Assembly (NCBI GenBank): GCA_937957985.1 | Contig: CALGOH010000161.1 | Coordinates: forward strand, 1 to 26,884 | Direction of reading: 5' to 3' | Source of the DNA: an uncultured Verrucomicrobiae bacterium | GTDB taxonomy: Bacteria; Verrucomicrobiota; Verrucomicrobiia; Verrucomicrobiales; Akkermansiaceae | DNA length: 26,884 nt | Shown: in pieces, positions 1 through 8,717 of the stretch | How the letters are laid out: each line of letters begins with the position of its first letter | Numbering within the stretch: position 1 is the stretch's first letter | Translations under genes and position numbers: made by a program | Notes under the pieces: generated by a model | Database searches by the model: none | What the model saw: only the letters and a program-made list of their open reading frames with translations | Told to the model about the DNA's origin: nothing

Positions 1-16
1 CAATACCTGGTGGCAC

Positions 17-62
17 TTGTCACTTTTGGTGACAACCAGAAACCCGCCGGGGCTCCTTGACC
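17..62 (+). promoter_or_regulatory. Operator-promoter module, site A (upstream of PEP-CTERM gene at 180)
   Basis: A perfect inverted repeat TTGTCA-N7-TGACAA lies at 17-35. GAAA follows at offset 4-7 after the repeat, and a TTGACC hexamer at 57-62 lies 21 bp downstream of it. The same layout recurs five more times in the window, near 8973, 11927, 17587, 22418 and 25235. The repeat ends 144 bp before the ATG of the PEP-CTERM gene. The fixed two-helical-turn spacing to a -35-like hexamer suggests a DNA-binding regulator acting on a housekeeping-type promoter. A convincing -10 box is not visible at this site. The regulator is unknown. Confidence 0.6.
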
Positions 63-179
63 GTCCACCCAGGATTTTCCATTTCTTTACCCTACGCTAC
101 GCCTCGCTCAAGGCTATCGTTTCCGAGCAGCGCGAAGATCCCTCCACCGCCCCCCCTAACCCAAGAATATAATCCCAAC

Positions 180-968
180 ATGAAAGACATTCGATCGTTC
201 CTGAATGGAACAATCCGGACCGGAGCGATGTTGCTGTTGACGCCGATGGCCGGAGCGGACGGGCTCTTGTCGGATGATTTCGACACTACCAATACGGGCA
301 TGAACGACGATCTGGCGTCACGCCAATCCGGCTCGCTGGCTACGGTCACTTGGAGCAAATCCGCAAACGCGAATGCCAGCATCTCAGGTAATTCGCTCCA
401 TTGGAGCACCGGCAATAACAATGCCGGTCCCATCGTCTCGCCCGACCACGATTTTTCCGATGCGGCAAGTATCGCCGGCGGCGGATTCACGATCAGCTTC
501 GATGTCGTCCCCAACGCCAGCCAGTTTACGGGCTTGTCGCTCGGCACCTCGTCCTCCGGTGATCGATTGAATGACGGCGGAAATCTGTTCACCTATTCGA
601 CCACGGACTACGGTTTCTTGATCAGACCAACCGGAGCTGGTACTGTCTTCATTGGTGGCGCTGGTCATAACTTCAGCACAACCGCTGCTTCCTCCTACAA
701 TGTGCAGTTGGAGGTGTTGACGACCGGTTTCTCCGCCGGCACGGCGGCGACGGCGACACTCACCATTAACGGCGTGGCCGTGGACAGCAACCGCGCGTTC
801 ACCTGGGACAGCGAGGGCCAGAACTACATAGCCTTCAGCATGTGGCGAAGCGCCGGCGACACCAGCATCGACAACCTGTCGATCTCGGCCATTCCCGAAC
901 CGTCTTCCGGCATGCTTTTGATCGCCGCTGTGGCGGGGCTTCCGTTGATTCGCAGGAGAACTCGTTGA
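180..968 (+). CDS. PEP-CTERM sorting domain protein with beta-sandwich-like ectodomain
   Basis: A 262-residue exported protein. The ATG at 180 is preferred over the upstream TTG at 57, because the TTG lies inside the promoter module and the ATG begins a plausible signal sequence (MKDIRSFLNG, then a hydrophobic stretch to about residue 27). The body is Gly/Ser/Thr/Asn-rich, opens with a DDFD motif and closes with SIDNLSIS, a layout common in concanavalin-like jelly-roll ectodomains of this protein class. The C-terminus is a clear PEP-CTERM signal: PEP at residues 239-241, a hydrophobic helix, then an RRR-containing basic end. The family rule is recognition by an exosortase in the inner membrane and transfer to the cell surface or matrix; no exosortase gene is in the window. 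There is no Shine-Dalgarno. The ligand and precise role are unknown. Confidence 0.85.
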   Translation: MKDIRSFLNGTIRTGAMLLLTPMAGADGLLSDDFDTTNTGMNDDLASRQSGSLATVTWSKSANANASISGNSLHWSTGNNNAGPIVSPDHDFSDAASIAGGGFTISFDVVPNASQFTGLSLGTSSSGDRLNDGGNLFTYSTTDYGFLIRPTGAGTVFIGGAGHNFSTTAASSYNVQLEVLTTGFSAGTAATATLTINGVAVDSNRAFTWDSEGQNYIAFSMWRSAGDTSIDNLSISAIPEPSSGMLLIAAVAGLPLIRRRTR

Positions 969-1001
969 GAGACGATTCCCCTTCCATTTCACTCCATCAA
1001 G

Positions 1002-1023
1002 ATGGCCCCGTCCGCGAGGCCAT
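1002..1023 (+). terminator. Possible hairpin terminator after the PEP-CTERM gene
   Basis: ATGGCC and GGCCAT form a perfect 6-bp stem around a 10-nt loop, 34 bp after the stop codon at 968. A pyrimidine-rich stretch follows but there is no real T run, so it may be a processing hairpin or chance. Confidence 0.25.
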
Positions 1024-1119
1024 TCTCCTTTCCCCCCCGATCGCTGGAAGGAGACGCCCCCGGCATCCACGTATCGGAGATACGGCTTCAGGCGTCCGTC
1101 AAGCCCCACGAAAACCGTC

Positions 1120-4062
1120 ATGAATTCGAGAATCCCACGATGTCTGTTAGGACTCCTCGCAACCGGTCTCGGCGTCGTCGATTTGCATGCCCAACAGGAA
1201 GGCGGCCAACGCCTCCCCGGGTCGGGAGCCCCCAAGGCGGCCTCGTCCTCGGCAGTCAATCCGGCCGACGGGTTTGCAATGGAGGGATTCGCCTCGCCGC
1301 CCGCGTCCGACCGACCGGCGGTGTACGGCTTTTTATGGCCGTGGGGCTACTCAAAGGAGGTGTTGACGCAGCATCTCGAGCAGATGAAGGCGCAGGGGGT
1401 GACCTCGTGCCTGATTTATCAACTCAGCCCGGGTTCCATCAATCCTTTCGGCCGGAAGGCGAAAATCGAGTATGGAACAACGGAGAACCGGGAGGTTCCA
1501 ACCCTCGATCACACCGGCGCGGGCGTGCCGATGCCCGACATGGGACCCGCGGAGCCGTCGCCCTGGCCCTGGACGGCCCGGGACATGGAATCCTATCGAC
1601 ATTTGGCGCGGGAAGCGGCCCGGCTGGACATCGAGTTGGGCATCACGGAAGGCCCGGCCGGCTGTGGACAGGTGGATCTGCCCGAGGAATACCTGGCCCA
1701 GCAGCTTGTCCATTCGGCCATCCCCGTGAAAGGAGGCGCGCGGACAAGCCTTGACGTGCCCCTGCCGAAGGAAGTCGGGCTGCAACCGGACAAGAAGACG
1801 CCGCGGTATTATCGCGATGTGGCGGTGGTGGCGGTTCCCATTCAGGGAATCATTCCTCCGGAATCCGTCATCGACCTGTCGGGGAAAATGGACGTGCAGG
1901 GGAACCTGCAATGGGATGCGCCGCCCGGTGACTGGCATGTGCTGCGGTTCTGCCAGATGGCGGTGCAGGTGCCCCCGAATCACTTTGTGGCGATCGACCA
2001 CCTGAGCACCGAAGCGCTGGACCGCCACTGGGAACAGACCATCCAGCCCCTGCTGCGCTCGATGACTCCAGAGGAGCGCAAGGCCTTTCGTTTCGTCGAG
2101 TGCGACAGCTACGAAGGAAAGGAACAGACCTGGACCGCCCGCTTCGCCGAGGAATTCCGGGTGCGGCGGGGCTATGACATCATGCCGTGGCTGCCGGTGC
2201 TGGCCAGACGCACGGTGGGCGACGAGAGCCGCACCCGGCGCTTCCAGCGCGACTACCGGCTGACCATCAGCGACCTGTTCGCCGACAACCATTACGGCCA
2301 TCACAAGGCATTGGCGAAGGCCGCCGGACTGAGGTTTGCCTCGGAGGCATCCGGCCCGCACCAGTACCAGACCGATGTGCTGAAGTCCCTCTCCCGCTGC
2401 GACATTCCCATGGGCGAATTCTGGATTCCCGGCAACCACCGCGGCGTGAAGGACGAGCGACGCTTTCTTCTGCGGGACGCCGCGGCGGCGGCCCACGGCT
2501 ACGGGCTCGGCGAGGTCCTCTGCGAAGCCTTCACCGGGGGCAACGACCCGTGGCAGGCCACGCCCTTCCGCATGAAGCCCTGCGGGGACCAGGCGTTCTG
2601 CGACGGACTGACGCGCCACTGCATCCATGGCTACAGCCTCTCTCCCTGGGAAGACGGCATCCCGGGCGTCGCCTACTGGGCCGGCACGCAATTCAACCGT
2701 TACACCACCTGGTGGCCGCAATCGCACGCCTTCCTCGATTATCTCGCCCGCTGTTCCTATCTCCTGCGCCAAGGCGTCTTCGCGCCCGACGTGGCATGGT
2801 TCACCGGAAACGGAATCGGCCAACACCTGATGCGGAAGGACATGTTCAGCGCGCTTTATCCGCCCGGCGCACGGTTTCGAGGCCTCTACGATTACGATCG
2901 GGTGAACGCCGACATCCTGCTCAGTCGCATGTCCGCCCGCGACGGACGCATCGTGCTGCCGGATGGACTGAGCTATCGCGTGATGGCGCTGGACGGCTCC
3001 GAGCCGATGTCGGTGCCGGTGCTGCGTAAAATCGCCAAGATGGTGGAACAGGGCGCGGTGATTTCCGGCAAGCCGAATCCGGAACCGTACGGGCTGAATG
3101 ACGATCCCGAGGAATTTCGCGCGCTGGTGCGGAAAATCTGGGGCACTGAGCAGCCCGGTCAATCGGGAGAGCACGTCCTGGGCAAGGGCAAAGTGATCTG
3201 GGGCAAGCCCCTGCTCCAGATTCTGGCCGATCAGGGCGTGACGCCGGATTTCGAGTGTCGGGGCATCAGCGACAAGGGGAGGATCGATTGGATCCATCGC
3301 AGGACCGGGGATGCGGAAATCTATTTCGTCGCCAGTCTCTGGCAGCCGGTCGAGCAGGTCGAATGCGTGTTCCGCGTCAGCGGCCGTGTCCCCGAACTCT
3401 GGGATCCGGTCACGGGAACCGTTCGCGAGGCGGGCGCCTTCCGCATCGAAAACGGCCGCACCACCGTGCCTCTGCGCTTCGAGCCCTGCGGCTCGGTGTT
3501 CGTCGTGTTCCGGAAGCCGACGAAGGAAACCGAGCGCACCGGAAAGAACTGGACCGAAACGCAGCCATTGCAGGGAATCGACGGTCCATGGACCGTGCAA
3601 TTCGATCCGGCCTGGTTCTATCCGCAACCGGCGGGCGTGAAGGATGCGCGGATCGTTTTCGAGAAGCTCCAGGACTGGACCACCCGTCCTGAGGATGCCG
3701 TGAAGTACTATTCCGGCCAGGCGGTCTATGAGAAGGAGTTCACGGCCTCGCCATCCCGAGGCAGGGTGCTCCTCGATCTCGGCGAGGTCGATCATGTCGC
3801 GGAGGTCCACCTCAACGGCAAAAACCTGGGCGTGCTCTGGACCAAACCGTACCGCGTGGATGTGACCGATGCGCTGCGCCCGGGGACGAACCGCCTTCAA
3901 ATCGGCGTGACCAACATCTGGCCCAACCGCCTCGCCGGCGACGCCTTCCTTCCCGAGGATCAACGTCGGACCAAGACCACCGCCATCAAATACACGCAAA
4001 CCACCGAGCTTTTCCCCTCCGGCCTGCTCGGCCCGGTGCAGCTCATGACGGAGTCGAAATGA
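1120..4062 (+). CDS. Secreted GH106-type alpha-L-rhamnosidase
   Basis: A 980-residue predicted extracytoplasmic glycosidase expected to remove alpha-L-rhamnose from polysaccharide or glycoside substrates. The ATG at 1120 starts a signal peptide (hydrophobic residues 8-21, cleavage likely after LHA near residue 24). The core begins with the VYGFLWPWGY segment, continues through CDSYEGKEQTW, FASEASGPHQYQ (E409), GEVLCEAFTG (E469) and SPWEDGIPGVAYW (E511), and ends in a GH2-type sugar-binding beta-sandwich at about residues 883-945 (HLNGKNLGVLWTKPYRVDVT). This order matches GH106 family proteins, usually about 900-1100 residues. E409, E469 and E511 lie in conserved-looking motifs; which act as acid and base cannot be settled by eye. 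It follows the PEP-CTERM gene by 151 bp and converges with the fucose isomerase-like gene. No palindromic operator was found directly upstream, so it may be co-transcribed with the gene at 180. Confidence 0.82.
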   Translation: MNSRIPRCLLGLLATGLGVVDLHAQQEGGQRLPGSGAPKAASSSAVNPADGFAMEGFASPPASDRPAVYGFLWPWGYSKEVLTQHLEQMKAQGVTSCLIYQLSPGSINPFGRKAKIEYGTTENREVPTLDHTGAGVPMPDMGPAEPSPWPWTARDMESYRHLAREAARLDIELGITEGPAGCGQVDLPEEYLAQQLVHSAIPVKGGARTSLDVPLPKEVGLQPDKKTPRYYRDVAVVAVPIQGIIPPESVIDLSGKMDVQGNLQWDAPPGDWHVLRFCQMAVQVPPNHFVAIDHLSTEALDRHWEQTIQPLLRSMTPEERKAFRFVECDSYEGKEQTWTARFAEEFRVRRGYDIMPWLPVLARRTVGDESRTRRFQRDYRLTISDLFADNHYGHHKALAKAAGLRFASEASGPHQYQTDVLKSLSRCDIPMGEFWIPGNHRGVKDERRFLLRDAAAAAHGYGLGEVLCEAFTGGNDPWQATPFRMKPCGDQAFCDGLTRHCIHGYSLSPWEDGIPGVAYWAGTQFNRYTTWWPQSHAFLDYLARCSYLLRQGVFAPDVAWFTGNGIGQHLMRKDMFSALYPPGARFRGLYDYDRVNADILLSRMSARDGRIVLPDGLSYRVMALDGSEPMSVPVLRKIAKMVEQGAVISGKPNPEPYGLNDDPEEFRALVRKIWGTEQPGQSGEHVLGKGKVIWGKPLLQILADQGVTPDFECRGISDKGRIDWIHRRTGDAEIYFVASLWQPVEQVECVFRVSGRVPELWDPVTGTVREAGAFRIENGRTTVPLRFEPCGSVFVVFRKPTKETERTGKNWTETQPLQGIDGPWTVQFDPAWFYPQPAGVKDARIVFEKLQDWTTRPEDAVKYYSGQAVYEKEFTASPSRGRVLLDLGEVDHVAEVHLNGKNLGVLWTKPYRVDVTDALRPGTNRLQIGVTNIWPNRLAGDAFLPEDQRRTKTTAIKYTQTTELFPSGLLGPVQLMTESK

Positions 4063-4109
4063 CGAATCCAAGCTTCGTCAACTTCATCTCGCCGTCCGCA
4101 AGCGGGCGG
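4060..4109 (+). terminator. Tandem hairpins between convergent genes
   Basis: TGACGAA and TTCGTCA form a 7-bp stem at 4060-4080 that starts in the stop codon of the rhamnosidase gene. A second GC-rich inverted repeat lies at 4092-4109 (CCGTCCGC, AA, GCGGGCGG, one G-T pair). Neither is followed by a T run on the plus strand. The location between convergent genes fits a termination or mRNA-end-stabilising role. Confidence 0.35.
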
Positions 4110-4188
4110 AGATCGATGAACGCGGGAAGTCAAAGAGAACATTCGCCGCCCGGTGCGGACCCGCGTTTGATCGACGGCCGCCGGGGAC

Positions 4189-5814
4189 TCAGAATTTTGA
4201 TCCATCCGCCTTGGTGCCGCAGACATGCGCCTCGATGCCGAGACGCTTCGCGAGTTCGGCCTTGGTGTGGAGACAGAGGTCGGCATTCGTGGAGCTGGTT
4301 GCGTAGGCGACGTTCAGGTGGTTCGCCTTGTGGCGCGCCATCATCTGGTCGCGGCTCACGCCGTAGGTTACCGCGTGCATGATCGGCCATTGCGGCGTGG
4401 TCTCGTCGAGGCGACGCCGGGTTTCCTTCTCGGGCAGGGCGATCACCTTGGCGCGACCAAGGTCCATCTTGAGCCTGCGATCCTCGATGAACACGCGGCT
4501 CCAGACGATTTCACCGGGCTTGGCCACCCCGTGAAGCGTGCTGCCGCCGAGCGGAAAGTACATCGCCGGCTGGCGGTATCCGTGGCTGCCCTTCCATCCA
4601 CCGATGTGATGTTCGACCGGCGCGGACCCGCTGATCAGGAAAACCCACACGTATTCGTCGGTCGTGCCCGATTGGTCCCAATCGCCCCAGCGCAAATCGT
4701 GAAGTGTCGTCTCCAAGGGTTGCTTCAGCGCCTTGTGCACGCGCTTGGTCATCAGGGCGTCCAGGCCGCAGCATTCGTCCACCTCGTTGAAGTGCGGGTA
4801 GGGTTCCCCTTCCATGATCAGCATGCCCGCGGCATTCTTCACCGGCGGTCGGTCCGTGCTGTTGAGCATGCCCTCGACGAGGTCGGACGCCGGACAGAGG
4901 TCCTTGAGGCCCTGTTGGTATTGAATGCCGATGGCATCGCATCCGAAGGTGTCGGCGATCCGGCAGGCGGCGACGTACATCCGGCATTGGTCGATCACCT
5001 GTGGCTTGGTCAGGTCGGTTTTCCCGTTGGTGCCGAAATGGAAATTGAAGCCGCGATTCACCAGGAAGGCGAAAACCTCCTCGGCCTCCGCCTTCGTCAC
5101 GTTGCGCATCTCGGCGAACAACGCGCTCTGGCTGAGATGCTCCTTATAGACGCCCGTCCGGAACAACAGTTCATCGGGGATCACCGCATTATACATGCCC
5201 ATGCAGAATTCGTCGAAAATACCGAGGATCGCCTTGTTGCGGTCGAGATCCTTCGCGAGCTTGTCGGCCACCGCCTTGGCCCGCGCCGGAGCGGAACTTC
5301 CGGTGTGTTTCTTCACATGGCTGGTGGCATGTTTCACCGAACCGGTCCTGAGCCAGGTGTCGAGGTTCTTGCGGAATGCCTGATCCTGCTGGAAATCATC
5401 ACTCCAGAGCGTCGAATATTTCACGCCCGCCTTTGTCAGCGAACCGTTCAGGTTGAGCATACCAACCAGGCCCGGCCAGGTTCCGCTCCAATTCGCCACG
5501 GTGAGGATGGGGCCTTGGTGCGAGATCAATCCGTGCAGCAGATGGTGGGAGTATTGCCACACGCATTCCGCGATCACGAGCGGGGCCTTGCGGTCGATCT
5601 TCGCGAAAACGTCCATGCCCTCGCGCTGGCTTGAGATAAAGCCGTGCTTCCGGTCCGGCTTGTAGGGGTGAACGCGCTTCACCTTCGCGCCCAGCGAGGC
5701 GAACACCTTCGCGAGTTCCTGTTCCATTTTCTCCTGCTCGAACCAGCAATTCTGGTTGGCGGAGAGGCGGAGGTCACCATTGGCAACCATGAGGACTGTT
5801 TGCTTGTTTGACAT
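4189..5814 (-). CDS. L-fucose isomerase-family sugar isomerase
   Basis: A 541-residue cytoplasmic protein with no signal peptide. It resembles the L-fucose/L-arabinose isomerase superfamily, which interconverts aldose and ketose using a divalent metal; the expected reaction here is L-fucose to L-fuculose. Visible motifs are ECVWQYSHHLLHG near the N-terminal domain, YPHFNEVDECCGLDALMTKR at residues 339-358 (E344, D346, E347, D352 are candidate metal ligands) and ANHLNVAYATSS near the C-terminus with H499, where the family usually has a metal-binding His. It is somewhat shorter than E. coli FucI (about 590 residues) and divergent, so the sugar could be another 6-deoxy or pentose sugar. It follows the GH95 fucosidase gene on the same strand with a 149-bp gap, which supports fucose as substrate. 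Kinase and aldolase genes for later steps are not in the window. Confidence 0.65.
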   Translation of the reverse strand: MSNKQTVLMVANGDLRLSANQNCWFEQEKMEQELAKVFASLGAKVKRVHPYKPDRKHGFISSQREGMDVFAKIDRKAPLVIAECVWQYSHHLLHGLISHQGPILTVANWSGTWPGLVGMLNLNGSLTKAGVKYSTLWSDDFQQDQAFRKNLDTWLRTGSVKHATSHVKKHTGSSAPARAKAVADKLAKDLDRNKAILGIFDEFCMGMYNAVIPDELLFRTGVYKEHLSQSALFAEMRNVTKAEAEEVFAFLVNRGFNFHFGTNGKTDLTKPQVIDQCRMYVAACRIADTFGCDAIGIQYQQGLKDLCPASDLVEGMLNSTDRPPVKNAAGMLIMEGEPYPHFNEVDECCGLDALMTKRVHKALKQPLETTLHDLRWGDWDQSGTTDEYVWVFLISGSAPVEHHIGGWKGSHGYRQPAMYFPLGGSTLHGVAKPGEIVWSRVFIEDRRLKMDLGRAKVIALPEKETRRRLDETTPQWPIMHAVTYGVSRDQMMARHKANHLNVAYATSSTNADLCLHTKAELAKRLGIEAHVCGTKADGSKF

Positions 5815-5928
5815 ATGAATATCGGGTTGGAGAGCGCGGGTTGGCCATCGATTTCAACTGCATCGGGTTGTTCCGGGGCGGATCATCGGGAGGCGGTGAA
5901 GAACGGCTGCATGTTCGAGTCCGGTAGC

Positions 5929-5949
5929 TGCGGGTTTCCGCAACCCGCA
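5929..5949 (-). terminator. Hairpin just downstream of the GH95 fucosidase gene
   Basis: TGCGGGTT and AACCCGCA form a perfect 8-bp stem with a 5-nt loop, 14 bp past the fucosidase stop codon on the minus strand. There is no T run after it. It may be an attenuating or mRNA-processing hairpin between the fucosidase and isomerase genes rather than a full terminator. Confidence 0.4.
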
Positions 5950-5963
5950 AGACGATCGCACGA

Positions 5964-8717
5964 TCACGATTGAGAGCGGATGGTTTTCCTTTCCCCGTTC
6001 ACGCGCACCGCCACCGGGCGCGGGTCGCTGGAGGAAATGCGGTAGTCGGTGACCTTGCCGTCCTTCCATTGAATATCGACGCGGTAATTTCCCCGCGCCC
6101 GCAGGCCGGTGACCCGGCCGGTGTGCCATGAGGTCGGCAAGGCGGGCAGCAGGTGCAGGACCGGTTGGCCGTCGGCGGTCGTTTCCTGGCTTTGCAGGAG
6201 CATTTCCGCGACCGCGGCGGTGCCGCCGAAATTGCCGTCGATCTGGAACGGCGGGTGCAGGCAGAGGAAATTCGGCGCGCCCCGCTGGATCAGCATCGAG
6301 AGGAGCTTCTCCGCGCGGTCGCCGTCGTGGAGCCGCGCCCAGAAGTTCGCCTTCCATGCCATCGACCAGCCGGTCGAGGCATCGCCGCGCCGCTCGAGCG
6401 AGCGCCGCGCACCCTCGAATAGCGCAGGCGTCGCCGGAGTGATCTCGCTGCCCGGGTGCAGGCCCCACAGGTGCGAGACGTGGCGGTGATGAACTTCGGT
6501 TTCCTCGAAATCCTGCTGCCATTCCATGATGCGACCATCCTTGTTGAGGCGGGTCGGCGCGAGCTGCGCGCGCTTGGCGTCGAGTTCGGCGGCGAAGCCG
6601 CCATCGATGCCGAGCACCCGCGCGGCCTCCGCGGTGTTCCTGAACAACTCGCGGGTGATCTGCTGGTCGAAGGTCGAGCCGATGCAGAGCGAGGTGGTCT
6701 GGCGGTTGCCGTTGCGATCGACATAGGCGTAGTGGTTCTCCGGCGAGTTCGACGGCGCGACAACCAGCTTGCCGCTCTCGGGATCCTTCACCAACACCGC
6801 CGCCATGAATTCGGAGGCGCTGCGAAGCACCGGGTAGTACTCCTTCAGGAAATCCTTGTCGTGGGTGAACTGATAGTGCTGCCAGATGTGCTGGGTGAGC
6901 CACGCGCCACAGGTCGGGCCGACGCAGGCGCCGAGGTTGCTCGGCGCGGTGTCATACCATGCGTTCTGGGTGTGGTTGGCCATCCATCCCGGCGCATTGA
7001 AATAGGCTTTGGCAGTCTTTTTCCCCTCCTCCGCCACCTCGCTGATGAAACGCAGCAGCGGCATGTGGCAATCGGACAGATGGGTCACCTCGGCCGGCCA
7101 ATAGTTCATCTGCAGGTTGATATTGCTGTGGAAGTCGCCGTTCCATGGAGTCTTGTACTCTTCGGCCCAGATGCCCTGGAGATTGAGCGGCAATTGCGAG
7201 TCCGGCTGCGAACCCGAAACCATGAGATGGCGGCCGAACTGGAAATACAACATCTCCAGCGACGGATCGCGCCGCGCCTCCTGCGACCGCACGCGCTCCG
7301 GCGTGGGACGATGCGACTCCGGCGTCTCGGGCAGCGTGAGTTTCACCCGATCCATGAAGCTCGCGTGATGCCGCGCCGAGGCGTCGCGGATCTCGTCGAA
7401 GGGTTTCGCCAGCGCGGCGGTCAGGCGCTTGCGCCCCGCCGCTTCGAAATCCCCGCCCGCCCAACTCGTGCCGGCGGAAACGATGAGCGTGGCCTCGTCC
7501 GCGCCGACGATCCGGATGCCTTCCTTGGTGGTGACGCTCTTGCCGCCCTTCGTCGCGGCACCGAGCAGCGCCTGATAGCGCACGCCTTCGCCCCCGCCGC
7601 CGGGCTTGTCGAAGGGCAGTTGGCCTTCCATCACCTGCACACTGCCTTCCGCCCGGTAGCTCACGTCCTGCTTGCGCGAGAGTGCGACGATGAAGGTCAG
7701 CGCTCCGGGTTTCGATGCCTTGAGATGCAGCGCGATCACTTCGTCGGGTTTCGAAACCACCAGCTCGTGGGCAAGCGCGACGCCGCCGAGCGTGTAGCGG
7801 GTGCTCGACACGCCGGTCCGCAGATTGAGATCGCGACGGTAGGCTTCGGGCGCGGCGTTGGTCAACTTGGCGGCGCCGTTCAAGGAGATTTCGGCGAGCT
7901 GCAGGGAGGTTGCGGGAGTCGGGCCGAAGGTGAAGCGGTAGCAGCGAAACTTCGCCGGGCGCTTCAGCTCGAAGGACCTCTTCTGCTGCCGCTGCTCGAA
8001 GGCCCGGTCCGCTTCCCGTCGGTCCAACTCGATCCACGACCCGCCATCCATCGAAGCCTCAAGCACCCACGACCGCGGGTCGCGGTCGGGCATGTCGTTG
8101 CCGCTGGTGAAGGAGTAGGACGCCACCTCCTGCGCATTCTCCCATTGCGCCTGCCAAACCACCGGAGTCTCCGGCCGCTCGACGAACCACTTGGTGTCGG
8201 CATCGTCGTCCACCGTGCGGGCGATGGATTCATGTTCATGCGCTCCCGGGTGGCCGCTGGGTGAGGAAATGCCGGGCTTGAAGACACCGGAAAAGTCGAG
8301 CGTCAGGTCGCCGAGCGTCTGGTAGCAGCCGAATTGCGAGGCGTTGCGATACCCGCCGACTCCATCGGCATAGCGGAACGATGCCGACAGCACCTGCCAC
8401 GCGCCGCCGATGTCTCCGCTAAAGAGCTTTTCGCGAACCTCCGGCAGGCAGCGGTAGGCGCCGTAGCGGTTGCCGTCGTAGGGGCCACCGGACCACATCG
8501 ACGATTCGTTGAGCACGATGCGGTTCCTTTCGACGCCGCCGAGGTCCATCGCGCCGAGCCGGCCGTTGCCCAGCACGCAGGATTCGAGAAACGAGCCGCC
8601 CGGCTTGTCGAACCACAGGCTGAGCGGTTCGTCCGGCGGCGAGGCGTCTTGGGCGGCGGCGAGGTTCAGTGCGCAGGCAAGCGGGAGAAACACGAGCGGG
8701 ATGGATCGGGATTTCAT
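5964..8717 (-). CDS. Secreted GH95 alpha-L-fucosidase with inserted F5/8 type C domain
   Basis: A 917-residue exported glycosidase expected to release L-fucose by inversion, typically from alpha-1,2 linkages in this family. The start at 8717 gives a good signal peptide (MKSRSIPLVFLPLACALNLAAA, written across residues 1-22, cleavage near AAA-QD). The N-terminal beta domain begins with WFDKPGGSFLESCVLGNGRLGAM. The (alpha/alpha)6 barrel carries SNINLQMNYWPAEV (N532, N534), NSPENHYAY (E660) and FQIDGNFGG (D827). These match the catalytic Asn pair, Glu and Asp known from Bifidobacterium AfcA (N421, N423, E566, D766), so the enzyme should be active. Residues about 146-286 are an extra F5/8 type C-like carbohydrate-binding domain that interrupts the N-terminal domain between LTLDFSG and YRRDLNLRTG. 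It probably forms a transcription unit with the isomerase-like gene downstream. Confidence 0.9.
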   Translation of the reverse strand: MKSRSIPLVFLPLACALNLAAAQDASPPDEPLSLWFDKPGGSFLESCVLGNGRLGAMDLGGVERNRIVLNESSMWSGGPYDGNRYGAYRCLPEVREKLFSGDIGGAWQVLSASFRYADGVGGYRNASQFGCYQTLGDLTLDFSGVFKPGISSPSGHPGAHEHESIARTVDDDADTKWFVERPETPVVWQAQWENAQEVASYSFTSGNDMPDRDPRSWVLEASMDGGSWIELDRREADRAFEQRQQKRSFELKRPAKFRCYRFTFGPTPATSLQLAEISLNGAAKLTNAAPEAYRRDLNLRTGVSSTRYTLGGVALAHELVVSKPDEVIALHLKASKPGALTFIVALSRKQDVSYRAEGSVQVMEGQLPFDKPGGGGEGVRYQALLGAATKGGKSVTTKEGIRIVGADEATLIVSAGTSWAGGDFEAAGRKRLTAALAKPFDEIRDASARHHASFMDRVKLTLPETPESHRPTPERVRSQEARRDPSLEMLYFQFGRHLMVSGSQPDSQLPLNLQGIWAEEYKTPWNGDFHSNINLQMNYWPAEVTHLSDCHMPLLRFISEVAEEGKKTAKAYFNAPGWMANHTQNAWYDTAPSNLGACVGPTCGAWLTQHIWQHYQFTHDKDFLKEYYPVLRSASEFMAAVLVKDPESGKLVVAPSNSPENHYAYVDRNGNRQTTSLCIGSTFDQQITRELFRNTAEAARVLGIDGGFAAELDAKRAQLAPTRLNKDGRIMEWQQDFEETEVHHRHVSHLWGLHPGSEITPATPALFEGARRSLERRGDASTGWSMAWKANFWARLHDGDRAEKLLSMLIQRGAPNFLCLHPPFQIDGNFGGTAAVAEMLLQSQETTADGQPVLHLLPALPTSWHTGRVTGLRARGNYRVDIQWKDGKVTDYRISSSDPRPVAVRVNGERKTIRSQS

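Noticed and set aside
11..30. A TGGCAC near position 11 that could be a sigma-54 -24 element.
   Set aside because: There is no TTGC at the required -12 spacing, and the other five operator copies lack TGGCAC.
57..179. Extension of the first PEP-CTERM gene to the TTG at 57.
   Set aside because: The extension has no signal-peptide character, overlaps the TTGACC promoter element, and the ATG at 180 begins a good signal sequence.
1351..4071. A 906-codon minus-strand open frame opposite the rhamnosidase gene.
   Set aside because: It is a GC-rich shadow with no domain motifs and His/Arg/Gly-rich composition; the plus-strand frame has clear GH106 motifs.
4225..5634. A 469-codon plus-strand open frame opposite the fucose isomerase-like gene.
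   Set aside because: It has no recognisable motifs and mirrors the codon structure of the real minus-strand gene.
5905..5950. A TTCGAGTCC segment resembling a tRNA T-loop near 5914.
   Set aside because: The flanking bases do not form a T-stem, and there are no D-arm, anticodon-arm or acceptor-stem partners.
6456..8264. A 602-codon plus-strand open frame opposite the GH95 gene.
   Set aside because: The GH95 catalytic motifs are all on the minus strand; this frame is an antisense shadow.
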